Source: Streptomyces sp. ISL-43 (GTDB taxonomy: Bacteria > Actinomycetota > Actinomycetes > Streptomycetales > Streptomycetaceae). From it: a stretch of 64,000 nt of DNA. Within the stretch, counting starts at the first letter, position 1; each line of letters starts with the position of its first letter. Where the stretch lies: NCBI RefSeq assembly GCF_018614195.1, contig NZ_JAGGOT010000001.1, positions 1 to 64,000 of the forward strand, written 5' to 3'. Of this stretch, positions 1 through 9,028 are shown piece by piece. Below the pieces are notes generated by a model that ran no database searches, was not told where the DNA came from, and saw only the letters and a list, made by a program, of their open reading frames with translations. The translations under genes were made by a program, and so were the position numbers.

Positions 1-290
1 CGACTCTATCAGACTCTTTCGGGCCTGACTCCCAGTCAGCGGGTTTTGCCTTCCGGGCTGTTGGGCCCTTCCGACTCCCTGAACTCTAGTGGATTTCCCG
101 GTCGATTCATAATCGGCCTTCGGAAATGAATTCGGGCATGCCGAATATGTTCCCGGTGGGAGATCGTGCTGAGTTGGGTGCCGCAACGAGGCGGCGGGAT
201 TCGCTGTCTCCGAAACCTTTCAGCTCAGGGACAACTCGAAGAACCTTACGGATCCGCGAGGCCGGTGTCAACCCCAGACTCTGGTCGGGG
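1..290. other. Leading 290 bases with no recognised gene
   Basis: I see no convincing coding frame here. The first 80 bases repeat a short GACTC motif several times. The open frames that cross the stretch are antisense to the MarR gene and have no family features. It may be the flank of a gene outside the window. Confidence 0.3.
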
Positions 291-827
291 TCAGCTGGGG
301 GACTGGAGGTCCTCTACGCGGCTCAGGAGACGGGCGAGCATGTCGCCCAGGACCCCGCGTTCGGCGGTGGAGAGGTCCTGGAGGAGGTCCTCCTCGAAGA
401 CCGTGGCCGCGCGCATCGCGTCCAGCCACTTGCTGCGGCCCTCCGCGGTGAGCTCCACGATCACGCGGACGCGGTTGTTCTCGTCCCGCTCGCGCGTGAC
501 CAGCCCCTCCGCCGTCATGCGGTCGATCCGGTGGGTCATCGCCGCCGGCGTGAGGCCCAGCTGCTTCGCGAGCTCGCTCGGGCCCATCCGGTACGGGGCT
601 CCGGAGAGGACGAGGGCCTTGAGGACCTCCCACTCCGCGTTGCTGATGCCCAGGGCCGCGGTCTGGCGCCCGTACGCCACGTTCATGCGGCGGTTCAGGC
701 GGCTCAGGGCCGATACGACCTTCTCGACCTGGGGGTCGAGGTCCTGGAACTCGCGCTGATAGACGGCGATCTGTTCGTCGAGGCTCGGTTCGTGGACGGG
801 CGCAGTGCCGTCGGGGGTGTCACCCAT
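291..827 (-). CDS. MarR-family transcriptional regulator
   Basis: This 178-residue winged-helix repressor is of MarR type. The segment with NAEWEVLKAL, the recognition-helix stretch LTPAAMTHRIDRM and the wing RDENNRVRVIVEL gives the classic order: dimer helix, HTH, wing, C-terminal dimer helices. The frame stays open upstream to 923, but I chose the ATG at 827 (MGDTPDG) because the upstream part covers the divergent promoter region and looks non-coding. The gene is divergent from an MFS transporter across 111 bases that contain inverted repeats, the usual arrangement of a MarR repressor controlling itself and an efflux pump. The ligand is unknown. Confidence 0.88.
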   Translation of the reverse strand: MGDTPDGTAPVHEPSLDEQIAVYQREFQDLDPQVEKVVSALSRLNRRMNVAYGRQTAALGISNAEWEVLKALVLSGAPYRMGPSELAKQLGLTPAAMTHRIDRMTAEGLVTRERDENNRVRVIVELTAEGRSKWLDAMRAATVFEEDLLQDLSTAERGVLGDMLARLLSRVEDLQSPS

Positions 828-859
828 GGTCCGAAGTATCGCACGAGCCCGTTGGCATC

Positions 860-892
860 TAACTCCTTCGATGTGTAGAGTTAAGGATCGAA
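860..892. promoter_or_regulatory. Candidate MarR operator, two interleaved inverted repeats
   Basis: TAACTC (860-865) and GAGTTA (878-883) form one perfect inverted repeat. TTCGAT (867-872) and ATCGAA (887-892) form a second that overlaps it. Both lie between the divergent MarR and MFS starts, where an autoregulatory MarR operator is expected. The repeats are seen; binding is inferred. Confidence 0.5.
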
Positions 893-938
893 CTTTAGGG
901 ATGAAGTCTTCAAGCTTCAGCAATCAAGGTGGTGAGAA

Positions 939-2225
939 GTGACCAAGGTGATGGGCGCTGCGATGCGGCGGATCCAGGCCGGGAACGCGTTGACCGCGTT
1001 CGGCATCGGCTACACGGTTCCGTTCCTCTATGTCTACGCGGCGAAGGTGCGAGAGCTGGACCCCATGTGGGCGACCGGCACGTTCATGGCGTTCGCCCTC
1101 GGCGCGCTTCTCGCGCTGCCCTTCACCGGGCGGGTGATCGACCGGCGCGGTCCGGTCCCCGTCGTCATCGGCGCGGCCGTCCTCGCCTCGGTCGGTGCGC
1201 TGTCGCTCGGGCTCTCCACAGGCGTGGCCGGGATCCTGCTCTCCGCGCTCGCGCTGGGTGCCGGCCAGGCCGTCATGCAGCCCGCGCTGGCCACGATGAT
1301 CGTGCGGTGCTCCACTGCGTCCACCCGGACGCGTGCCTTCGCCCTCCAGTTCTTCATGCAGAACCTGGGCCTGGGCATCGGCGGGCTCATCGGCGGTCTG
1401 ATCGTCGACGAGAGCCGTCCCGCCAGCTTCACCCTGCTCTTCGGCATCGAGGCCGTGATGTTCCTGGTCCTGGCCGGGGTCATCGCCACCGTGCGGATGC
1501 CGCAGGTGCCGGCCATCAGCAATGCCCTGGCCAAGGACGCCGCCCAGGCGGGCGGCGGCTGGAAGCGGCTTCTGGAGCACAAGGCCATGGTGCAGTTCTG
1601 TGTGCTCGGCTTCGTCCTCTTCTTCGCCTGCTACGGACAGTTCGAGTCGGGTCTCGCCGCTTTCGGTACCGAGGCCGCCGGGATCACCCCCTCCACGCTC
1701 GGGTTCGCGCTGGCCGCCAACACCGGTGCGATCGTCCTCGCGCAGTTCGTCGTGCTGCGGCTGGTGGAGAACCGTCGCCGGCACCGGGTGATCGCGCTCG
1801 TCGGCCTGATCTGGACCGGCGCGTGGATCATCGCCGGCTTCTCCGGTCTGGGACACGGCAGCGCCGTCATGGCCGCCGCCGCGTTCGTGACCGCCTACGC
1901 GCTCTTCGGCATCGGCGAGGCCATGCTGTCGCCGACTCTGGCCCCGCTGGTGGCCGATCTCGCTCCGGAGGGCTCCGTGGGCCAGTACAACTCGGCCTTC
2001 GCCCTGGTCAAGCAGATGGCGCTGGCGCTCGGGCCGCTCGGTGTGCCGCTGGGTGCGGGCGTGCCGATGCTCTACATCGGGATCTTCGTCCTGGTCTCGC
2101 TCGGCATCGCCGGGCTGGCCCTGCGCCTCGGCAAGCAGCTGACTCCGGTGCAGGACAACCCGTCGCCGGCCCGGAGCGCCGGTGCGGCGGAGCCGGTCAA
2201 AGCCGCCGAGCCCGTACCCGCGTAG
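939..2225 (+). CDS. MFS transporter, probable drug efflux
   Basis: This 428-residue protein has about 12 hydrophobic segments and belongs to the major facilitator superfamily. The cytoplasmic loop after the second segment reads GRVIDRRGPVP, which matches the MFS motif A (G-x3-D-R-x-G-R). The GTG start at 939 follows a GGTGGTGAG ribosome site. A Pro/Ala/Glu tail of about 25 residues ends the protein. Divergence from a MarR repressor suggests that a small toxic compound induces it. The substrate is unknown. The gene converges on the phosphatase gene across a strong shared hairpin. Confidence 0.88.
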   Translation: MTKVMGAAMRRIQAGNALTAFGIGYTVPFLYVYAAKVRELDPMWATGTFMAFALGALLALPFTGRVIDRRGPVPVVIGAAVLASVGALSLGLSTGVAGILLSALALGAGQAVMQPALATMIVRCSTASTRTRAFALQFFMQNLGLGIGGLIGGLIVDESRPASFTLLFGIEAVMFLVLAGVIATVRMPQVPAISNALAKDAAQAGGGWKRLLEHKAMVQFCVLGFVLFFACYGQFESGLAAFGTEAAGITPSTLGFALAANTGAIVLAQFVVLRLVENRRRHRVIALVGLIWTGAWIIAGFSGLGHGSAVMAAAAFVTAYALFGIGEAMLSPTLAPLVADLAPEGSVGQYNSAFALVKQMALALGPLGVPLGAGVPMLYIGIFVLVSLGIAGLALRLGKQLTPVQDNPSPARSAGAAEPVKAAEPVPA

Positions 2226-2256
2226 GCGGTGGCGGGCGGGTACGTACGTACCGCGC

Positions 2257-2301
2257 ACATGGCGAAGGCCCCGGTCCGGTGGATCGGGGCCTTCGCCATG
2301 T
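2257..2301. terminator. Bidirectional hairpin terminator
   Basis: A perfect 17-bp stem (arms 2257-2273 and 2285-2301, loop 11) sits between the convergent MFS and phosphatase genes. There is no T-tract, as is common in Streptomyces. Confidence 0.8.
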
Positions 2302-2308
2302 CCGGACG

Positions 2309-4096
2309 CTACTTGTCCTTGTCCTTGTCCTTGTCGGGGAGGGCGAACTCGCACCAGACGGCCTTGCCGCCGCCCGGGGTGCGGCGGGTGCCCCAGGACG
2401 AGGCGATGGTGGCGACGATGGAGATGCCGCGGCCGGTCTCGTCGGCCGGTTCGGCGCGGCGACGGCGCGGGAGGTGGTCGTCCCCGTCGGTGACTTCGAT
2501 GATCAGCCGGCGGTCCGTCCGGCGCAGGCGCAGGCGCATGGGCGGGGTGCCGTGCTGGAGGGAGTTCGCCACGAGCTCGCTGGCGGCCAGGACGCCGAGG
2601 TCGCACAGTTCGACCGGGAAGCGCCAGGAGGCGAGGACGCCCTGGGCGAAGGCGCGGGCGCGCGGGGCGGCCTCGATGCCACCGAGGAGTTCCAGGGCCG
2701 CGTTGTGGAAGAGCTCGGCGTCGGCTCCGGTGCGGGCGGGCTGCTGGAGGACCATCACGGCGACGTCGTCGTCGTGGTCGGCGTCGACTCCGAGGGCGCG
2801 CATCAGGCGGTCGCAGATGACGGCGGGCGTGCCCTGGGCGCCGGAGAGGGCGCGCTCGAGGGCGGCGACGCCTTCGTCGATGTCCTCACCGCGGCGCTCG
2901 ACCAGGCCGTCGGTGTAGAGGACGGCGGTGGAGCCGGGGCCGAGCGCGATGGTGCCGGAGGTGTGGAGCCAGCCTCCGGTGCCGAGCGGCGGGCCGGTGG
3001 GGTCGGCGGCGCGGCGGACGGTGCCGTCCTCGTCGCGGACGAGGATCGGGAGGTGGCCGGCGGAGGCGTAGGCGAGGAGGCCCTCGTTGGGGTCGTGGAC
3101 GGCGTAGACGCAGGTGGCGATCTGGCTGGCGTCGATCTCGGCCGCGAGTCCGTCGAGGAGTTGCAGTACCTCGTGGGGCGGGAGGTCGAGGCGGGCGTAG
3201 GCGCGGACGGCGGTGCGGAGCTGGCCCATGACGGCGGCGGCGCGGACCCCGCGGCCCATGACGTCGCCGATGACGAGGGCCGTGCGGCCGGCGCCGAGGG
3301 TGATGACGTCGTACCAGTCGCCGCCGACGGCCGCCTCGGTGCCGCCGGGCTGGTAGGTCGCCGCGACGCGCAGGTCGTCGGGCTGTTCCAGCTCCTGCGG
3401 GAGGAGGGAGCGCTGGAGGGTGACGGCGGCCTCGCGCTGGAGGCGCTCGCTGGCCCGCAGGCGCTCGGCGGCCTCGGCGTGGTCGGTGACGTCGGCGAGG
3501 TGGATCAGGATCCCGGCGTGCTCGGGGCTGTCCGCCTCGTCCTCGGCTGCGGCCTTGGGGAAGTCGATGGGGGTGCAGGTGACGGTGTACGAGCTGGCGC
3601 CGCCGGGGGCGGTGCGGTTCTTGGCGGTACGGGGCTTCCCGCTGCGCTGGACCTGGTCGAGGAGCGGGAGCAGGCCGAGCTCGCCGAGCTCGGGGAGGGC
3701 GAGGTGCGCGGGGGCGCCGGGGGTGCGGGCGCCGAAGCCGGCGGTGTAGGCGTCGTTGACGTAGGCGACGCGGTGCTCGGGGCCGTGCACGAGGGCGACG
3801 AGGGCCGGGAGGCGGCCGAGGACGTCCCGTACGGAGAGCTCGTCCGGGGAGGGCACGGGCGCGGCGGAGCTTCCCGTGCCGGCGGTGGCGGGCGCGGCGG
3901 CGGTGGCCGAGCCGGTGCCGCGGACCGTGGGGTCGGCGGGCCCGCCGTCGGGCGCGGTCGCGGACTGGCCGGCGGCGCCGCGGGCGGCCGGGACCGAGCC
4001 CTCGCCCCGTTTGGCCTGGGCGGCGGCGTGTTCGGACCGGGCGGCGGCGCGGCGCTGCGTTCCGGGAAACCGGGCGCTCCAGCGCGTGAAGTTCAC
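2309..4096 (-). CDS. PAS-PP2C(SpoIIE)-HATPase regulatory phosphatase
   Basis: The protein has about 595 residues. A charged Ala-rich N-terminus is followed by a PAS-like domain (VRDVLGRLPALVALV... to DVTDHAEAAERL), a SpoIIE/PP2C phosphatase domain with QRSLLPQ, GGDWYDV, GDVMGRG, ASAGHLP and the metal-binding DHDDDVAVMV, and an RsbW-like GHKL ATPase domain with N-box ELVANSLQHG. Such proteins couple sensing to phosphatase and kinase control of anti-sigma pathways. I chose the GTG at 4096 (NFTRWSARF) because the residues before it look non-coding. The C-terminus is a DKDKDKDK run produced by a 6-base repeat. The ligand and target are unknown. Confidence 0.85.
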   Translation of the reverse strand: MNFTRWSARFPGTQRRAAARSEHAAAQAKRGEGSVPAARGAAGQSATAPDGGPADPTVRGTGSATAAAPATAGTGSSAAPVPSPDELSVRDVLGRLPALVALVHGPEHRVAYVNDAYTAGFGARTPGAPAHLALPELGELGLLPLLDQVQRSGKPRTAKNRTAPGGASSYTVTCTPIDFPKAAAEDEADSPEHAGILIHLADVTDHAEAAERLRASERLQREAAVTLQRSLLPQELEQPDDLRVAATYQPGGTEAAVGGDWYDVITLGAGRTALVIGDVMGRGVRAAAVMGQLRTAVRAYARLDLPPHEVLQLLDGLAAEIDASQIATCVYAVHDPNEGLLAYASAGHLPILVRDEDGTVRRAADPTGPPLGTGGWLHTSGTIALGPGSTAVLYTDGLVERRGEDIDEGVAALERALSGAQGTPAVICDRLMRALGVDADHDDDVAVMVLQQPARTGADAELFHNAALELLGGIEAAPRARAFAQGVLASWRFPVELCDLGVLAASELVANSLQHGTPPMRLRLRRTDRRLIIEVTDGDDHLPRRRRAEPADETGRGISIVATIASSWGTRRTPGGGKAVWCEFALPDKDKDKDK

Positions 4097-4243
4097 TGCT
4101 TTCAAGCCTCGTGGTGTCGCTCGTGGTCGCTGTGTCACTCGGTGGCACTCGGGTGGCACTCGGATGTCACGCTGATGTCACTCTGTGCAGGTGTGAGCCC
4201 ACCTATGGTCACACGTCCAGTGTGGCGGACGGCACTGACAACG

Positions 4244-5638
4244 TCAGCCTTCGCTCTTCTTCGGAGGGTCCTTGGGGCCTCCGCCTGCTGCGAGTTCGAA
4301 TTCTGCTCTGGGGTGTTCGAGGGATCCCAGGGAGACGATCTCACGCTTGAAGAGTCCGGAGAGGGTCCACTCCGCGAGTACCCGCGTCTTGCGGTTGAGG
4401 GTGGGGACGCGGCTGAGGTGGTAGACGCGGTGCATCAGCCAGGCCGGGTAGCCCTTGAGCTTGCGGCCGTAGACGTGGGCGACGCCCTTGTGCAGGCCGA
4501 GCGAGGCCACGGATCCGGCGTACTTGTGGGCGTACTCGGTCAGGAGTCCGCCGCGCAGGGACGAGACGAGGTTGTCGGCGAGGACCTTGGCCTGGCGGAC
4601 GGCGTGCTGGGCGTTGGGCGCGCAGGCGGTGCCCTTCTCCGGCGCCGTGATGTCGGGGACGGAGGCGGCGTCGCCGGCCGCCCAGGCGTGTTCCACGCCT
4701 TCGACGGTCAGGAAGGAGGTGCAGGCGATGCGGCCGCGGTCGGTCTTGGGCAGGTCGCTGGCGGCGAGGATCGGGTGCGGTTTGACGCCGGCGGTCCACA
4801 CGACGGTGCGGGTGGGGAAGCGGGCGCCGTCGCTGAGGACGGCGACGCGGTTCTCGCAGGATTCGAGGCGGGTCTCCAGGCGCAGGTCGATGCCGCGGCG
4901 GCGCAGTTCGCGGATCGTGTAGGTGCCCATTTCGGGGCCGACCTCGGGGAGGATCCGGTCGCTGGCCTCGACCAGCACCCATTTCATGTCCTCGGGTTTG
5001 ACGTTGTGGTAGTAGCGGGCCGCGTAGCGCGCCATGTCCTCGAGCTCGCCGAGGGCCTCGACTCCCGCGTAGCCGCCGCCGACGAAGACGAAGGTGAGGG
5101 CGGCGTCGCGGATAGCGGGGTCGCGGGTGGAGGAGGCGATGTCCATCTGTTCGATGACGTGGTTGCGCAGGCCGATGGCCTCTTCCACGGTCTTGAATCC
5201 GATGGCGTATTCGGCGAGTCCCGGAACGGGGAGGGTGCGGGAGACGGAGCCGGGGGCGAGAACGAGTTCGTCGTACTCGATCTGAACGGGTCCGCCGCCC
5301 TCCTCGTCGGTGGCGAGGGTGGTGACGGTCGCGGTCCGGGCGGCGTGGTCGATGCGCTGGGCCTCGCCGATGACGATGCGGCATTTGGACAGGACGCGGC
5401 GCAGCGGGACCACGACGTGGCGCGGTGAGATGGAGCCGGCGGCCGCTTCGGGGAGGAAGGGCTGATAGGTCATGTAGGGCTCGGGAGTGACCACCGTGAC
5501 CTCGGCCTCGCCGGTTCTCAGCTTTCGCTGGAGCCGGAGTGCCGTGTACATGCCTACGTAGCCGCCGCCGACGATGAGGATCCGCGTACGGGGCGGGGTA
5601 CCGGGGGCCGTGCCCCGGGAGTTAGCAGCCTTCACCAT
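4244..5638 (-). CDS. Type II NADH dehydrogenase (NDH-2 family)
   Basis: This 464-residue FAD-dependent oxidoreductase has two Rossmann signatures: RILIVGGGYVGMYTALRL near the N-terminus for FAD and TFVFVGGGYAGVEALGEL in the middle for NADH. Between and after them are YDELVLAPGS and the second FAD motif ending WAAGDAASVPD. NDH-2 enzymes pass electrons from NADH to quinone without pumping protons and sit on the inner face of the membrane. The ATG at 5638 starts about 16 residues before the first glycine motif. The upstream extension to 5866 lacks family character. The gene is divergent from the atrA-like gene. Confidence 0.87.
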   Translation of the reverse strand: MVKAANSRGTAPGTPPRTRILIVGGGYVGMYTALRLQRKLRTGEAEVTVVTPEPYMTYQPFLPEAAAGSISPRHVVVPLRRVLSKCRIVIGEAQRIDHAARTATVTTLATDEEGGGPVQIEYDELVLAPGSVSRTLPVPGLAEYAIGFKTVEEAIGLRNHVIEQMDIASSTRDPAIRDAALTFVFVGGGYAGVEALGELEDMARYAARYYHNVKPEDMKWVLVEASDRILPEVGPEMGTYTIRELRRRGIDLRLETRLESCENRVAVLSDGARFPTRTVVWTAGVKPHPILAASDLPKTDRGRIACTSFLTVEGVEHAWAAGDAASVPDITAPEKGTACAPNAQHAVRQAKVLADNLVSSLRGGLLTEYAHKYAGSVASLGLHKGVAHVYGRKLKGYPAWLMHRVYHLSRVPTLNRKTRVLAEWTLSGLFKREIVSLGSLEHPRAEFELAAGGGPKDPPKKSEG

Positions 5639-5980
5639 CCCATGACGCAACGTGGCCGGGAGTTTGTCCACAGGCCCGACAAATTGTGTGACCGGAGGGA
5701 AGCCCGGGACGGGGCTGCCGTGGGAGGCGGATGGAGGTGAAGGTGCGCAGGTCAGGCAGTGCGGAAGGAGTGATTCCGGGGGCTTGGAACGGAAAAGTGG
5801 GGGTGAATGCTCCGATCGGGGGGCGGTCCGTCCGGGGCTGCCTCTTCTGAATTGACTCTGGCTCAACTATGTTCGTATCTCGTCGAGGAGTAGGACCAGG
5901 GCCCTCATGACCGTGGCCCCCCTCGACGCGAAGGCGGGGAGTGTCTCCGGGGGGAGACAAATGATTACCGGGGGATACAC
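5639..5980 (+). promoter_or_regulatory. Intergenic region between NDH-2 and atrA; possible promoter
   Basis: This 342-base divergent region has no plausible gene. TTGACT at 5852-5857 followed about 18 bases later by TATCTC (5876-5881) is a weak housekeeping-type promoter candidate for the atrA-like gene. A GGGGGGA ribosome site precedes the ATG at 5981. Confidence 0.3.
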
Positions 5981-6772
5981 ATGCACATTTCCGATTTCCA
6001 TGCTTCTGCCACCGCACTGTCGACGGCTACGGCCTCGGCGGAAAGCAATGGCCGACTGATGGCGGGCGGCGCCACCACGCACGGCGTGGGCCGCTCCACT
6101 CCGCTGCGCGTCGACGCGCAGCGCAATCTCGAACACGTACTGCGCGCGGCCCGCGAGGTCTTCGGCGAGCTGGGCTACGGGGCTCCGATGGAGGACGTGG
6201 CGCGGCGCGCGCGGGTCGGCGTCGGCACCGTGTACCGGCGGTTCCCGAGCAAGGACGTCCTGGTCCGCCGCATAGCCGAGGAGGAGACCTCACGGCTGAC
6301 CGAGCAGGCCCGTACCGCGCTCGGCCAGGAGGAGGAGCCGTGGCAGGCGCTGTCGCGCTTCCTGCGCACTTCCGTGGCCTCCGGCGCCGGGCGGCTGCTG
6401 CCGCCGCAGGTGCTGCGGGTCGGCGGGCCGGACGAGGACGGGGCTCAGGACGAGGGCGCTCGCGTCCCGCACCAGCGTCAGGCCGTCGTGGCCAGCGGAC
6501 CGCCCGACCTGCGGGTCGTGGGTGCTTCGCGTACCGGCCTGGAGGACGAGCCCTCGGACGACGCGGGCTCGGGTGCGCTGCTGGAGGTCGTCGGCCGTCT
6601 GGTGGACCGTGCCAGGGAGGCCGGTGAGCTGCGCGCCGACGTCACGGTGGCCGATGTGCTGCTGGTGATAGCCACGGCGGCGCCCGCGCTGCCGGACGCG
6701 GCGCAGCAGGCGGCGGCCTCGGCCCGGCTGCTCGACATCCTGCTCGAGGGGCTGCGGTCCCGGACCGTCTAG
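5981..6772 (+). CDS. atrA: AtrA-like TetR-family regulator
   Basis: This 263-residue TetR/AcrR regulator has its HTH at about residues 48-90: EHVLRAAREVFGELGYGAPMEDVARRA, then GVGTVYRRFPSKDVLV. The recognition helix and the following YRRFPSK are typical of TetR proteins. The ligand domain is Ala/Asp-rich. From memory the N-terminal half and gene order closely match AtrA of S. coelicolor (SCO4118), which activates actII-ORF4 and therefore actinorhodin. The identification rests on recall and neighbourhood, not on a search. The start at 5981 has a strong GGGGGA site. An imperfect hairpin at about 6787-6819 may end transcription. Confidence 0.72.
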   Translation: MHISDFHASATALSTATASAESNGRLMAGGATTHGVGRSTPLRVDAQRNLEHVLRAAREVFGELGYGAPMEDVARRARVGVGTVYRRFPSKDVLVRRIAEEETSRLTEQARTALGQEEEPWQALSRFLRTSVASGAGRLLPPQVLRVGGPDEDGAQDEGARVPHQRQAVVASGPPDLRVVGASRTGLEDEPSDDAGSGALLEVVGRLVDRAREAGELRADVTVADVLLVIATAAPALPDAAQQAAASARLLDILLEGLRSRTV

Positions 6773-7067
6773 TGCTGTGGCCGGAGAGGTTTGCCGGGGC
6801 GTGACCCGGTGAACCTCGCCGGGCACGGCATCAGGTGCTGACGACAGGGCCCAGGAGGGACCGGCGCGGATGACGGGCCCCGCCGTGGTGGTGCCGTCAA
6901 CCGCATCCATCGAACGACCGACCGCTCGAACGGGTGAGGTGGCGTACGGCGATTCGCCGGAGCTTGCCCGGATGAGTGGTTGGCGTGGAGACGGGGCCGG
7001 CGCGCGTCCCCCATGTGACACGCTGGATCGGTGTACCGGTTGAGTGTGTCGTGCGGGGGCTTCCGCG

Positions 7068-8996
7068 ATGAGCGTTGACGGGCGGGAAGAGCCACGCGGT
7101 GGCGCCGGTGGCGACGTCGAGGCGGGCAGCCTGCCCGCCCGGCAGGTCCCGGCGCAGCGCGAACCGGGCGGGCGCCACGCCGCCGGGCCGGGCGGTGAGC
7201 TGCCGCCGTCCGACGGGGACTTGATCGCCCGGATGCGCGGCGGCGACGACGGCGCGTACGAGGAGCTGTTCCGCCGGCACGCCGATGCCGTACGCCGCTA
7301 CGCCCGCACCTGCTGCCGCGACGGACACACCGCCGACGACCTGACGGCCGAGGTGTTCGCGCGCACCCTCCAGGCCGTACGGGGCGGGGCGGGTCCGGAC
7401 CAGTCAGTACGCGCCTACCTGCTGACCACCGTGCGCCGGGTCGCCGCGGCCTGGGCGAAAACGGCGAAGCGGGAGCATCTGGTCGAGGACTTCGCGCTGT
7501 TCGCGGAGCAGGCCGCCGGATCCGGTGACGGCCCGGTCGCGCTGACCGGGGACGACACCCTGGAACTGGGCGCCGACGTGCGGGCGATGTGCGAGGCCGA
7601 GCAGTCCCTCGCCATGCAGGCCTTCCGGAGCCTGCCCGAGCGGTGGCAGGCCGTGCTGTGGCACACCACCGTCGAGGAGGCCTCGCCGAGCTCGATCGCG
7701 CCGCTCTTCGGGCTGAGCGCCAACGCCACCGCCGTACTGGCCAGCCGGGCCCGCGAAGGGCTCAAGCAGGCTTACCTGCAGGCCCATGTGAGCACCGCGC
7801 TGAGCTCGGGCGGAGACTGCGCCCGGTACGCCGACCGGCTGGGCGCTTACGCCCGCGGCGGGTTGCGCATGCGGGCCGAGCGGGGGCTGCGCAAGCACCT
7901 GGAGGAGTGCGCCCAGTGCCGGCTCGCCGCCGGGGAGCTCAAAGACGTCAACGCGGGCATTCCCGCGCTGCTGCCGGTCGCGGTCATCTGGTGGTTCGCC
8001 GCCGGGTACGCGGCCAAGGCCGCCGGAGTGGTGGCGGGCGGGGCCGTCGCCGCGGGCGGTGCGGGGGCCGCCGCGGCCGCCGCGGGCGGGTCGACCGCCG
8101 GTGCCGGAGCCGGGGCCGCGGGTGGTGCGGCGAGTGGTGCCGCGGCCGGCGGGGCCGGGTCCGGCGGGATCGGCGGAGCCGTGGCTTCGGAGGGGCTGGG
8201 CCTGCCCGCGAAGGCGGCCATCGCCGCCGGGGTGGTGGTCGCCGCGGCCGCCGGGGTGGTGTTCGCGCTGGCCGGTGACGACACCGAGCCGCAGGCCCGG
8301 GCGACGCCCGCGCCGAGCGTGGCGGCGCCCGCGCTGCCGGTGCCGGGGAGTTCCGCCCCCGCCGCGCAGGAGCCCAGCCCGGCGGGGGCGCAGCCGCCGC
8401 CGGCGCGAGGCCCCGTACCGCCGTCGCGGGCGACGACGCCACCGCCGGCGGTCAAGGCGCCGGCCGCGCCGAAGCCCTCGCCGAGCCGGGAGCGGCCCTC
8501 GCCCAGTCCGAGCCGCAGCGCGAGCGCGAAGCCGGCGCCCCCTCCGCCGCCGCAGGCTCCGCAGGGGTTCCGGCTCTCCGGGCTGGACCACTCCGTGTAC
8601 GGGGACCGCAGCGGCCCCGAGCTCCAGACCTGGCGCAGCAGCTGGGTGTGGCAGCGCTGGGGACCGCAGATCGGCGGGCATCGCTTCGACCACGGGATCA
8701 CCGTCAACTCCCGCTCTTCCGTGGAGATCGCCCTCAACCGCCAGTGCGCGAGCTTCTCCGCGCGGGCCGGTGTGGACGGCCTGTCGCTGCTCACGGACGG
8801 CGAGGTCCGCTTCTCCGTGTACGCGGACGGGCAGCGCCTGTGGCAGTCCCGGGCGCTCGGCTACGAGGACCCCGCGGTGGGCGTGTCCGTCTCCCTGACC
8901 GGGCACAAGACGCTGCGCCTGGTCGTGGAGCGGGCCGGGGGCGGCCGCCTGCCGACCCTGGCGACCTGGGCAGACTCCGTCATCAGCTGCCGCTGA
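7068..8996 (+). CDS. ECF sigma factor fused to zinc-finger, membrane and NPCBM-like extension
   Basis: The protein has about 642 residues. After a Gly/Pro-rich leader come sigma-70 region 2 (ARMRGGDDGAYEELFRRHADAVRRYARTC and DDLTAEVFARTLQAV) and region 4 (FRSLPERWQAVLWHTTVEE, then SPSSIAPLFGLSANATAVLASRAREGL). Directly behind is HLEECAQC, the H-x3-C-x2-C signature of zinc-binding anti-sigma domains. Next come one or two membrane segments (PVAVIWWFAAGYAAKAAGVV; AAIAAGVVVAAAAGVVFAL), about 100 Pro/Ala/Ser residues, and a C-terminal domain resembling NPCBM, a carbohydrate-binding fold (GFRLSGLDHSVYGD... to ISCR). Sigma and inhibitor thus appear fused in one membrane protein. I chose the ATG at 7068 over the GTG at 7044. 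Confidence 0.8.
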   Translation: MSVDGREEPRGGAGGDVEAGSLPARQVPAQREPGGRHAAGPGGELPPSDGDLIARMRGGDDGAYEELFRRHADAVRRYARTCCRDGHTADDLTAEVFARTLQAVRGGAGPDQSVRAYLLTTVRRVAAAWAKTAKREHLVEDFALFAEQAAGSGDGPVALTGDDTLELGADVRAMCEAEQSLAMQAFRSLPERWQAVLWHTTVEEASPSSIAPLFGLSANATAVLASRAREGLKQAYLQAHVSTALSSGGDCARYADRLGAYARGGLRMRAERGLRKHLEECAQCRLAAGELKDVNAGIPALLPVAVIWWFAAGYAAKAAGVVAGGAVAAGGAGAAAAAAGGSTAGAGAGAAGGAASGAAAGGAGSGGIGGAVASEGLGLPAKAAIAAGVVVAAAAGVVFALAGDDTEPQARATPAPSVAAPALPVPGSSAPAAQEPSPAGAQPPPARGPVPPSRATTPPPAVKAPAAPKPSPSRERPSPSPSRSASAKPAPPPPPQAPQGFRLSGLDHSVYGDRSGPELQTWRSSWVWQRWGPQIGGHRFDHGITVNSRSSVEIALNRQCASFSARAGVDGLSLLTDGEVRFSVYADGQRLWQSRALGYEDPAVGVSVSLTGHKTLRLVVERAGGGRLPTLATWADSVISCR

Positions 8997-9028
8997 CGGC
9001 GGTCAGGCTCCTGTACCGGTGACCCCGG

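Noticed and set aside
929..5428. Very long rightward open frame (about 1,500 codons)
   Set aside because: It is antisense to or out of frame with the MFS, phosphatase and NDH-2 genes, has Gly/Ala/Arg-rich random-like composition and no motifs; a high-GC shadow.
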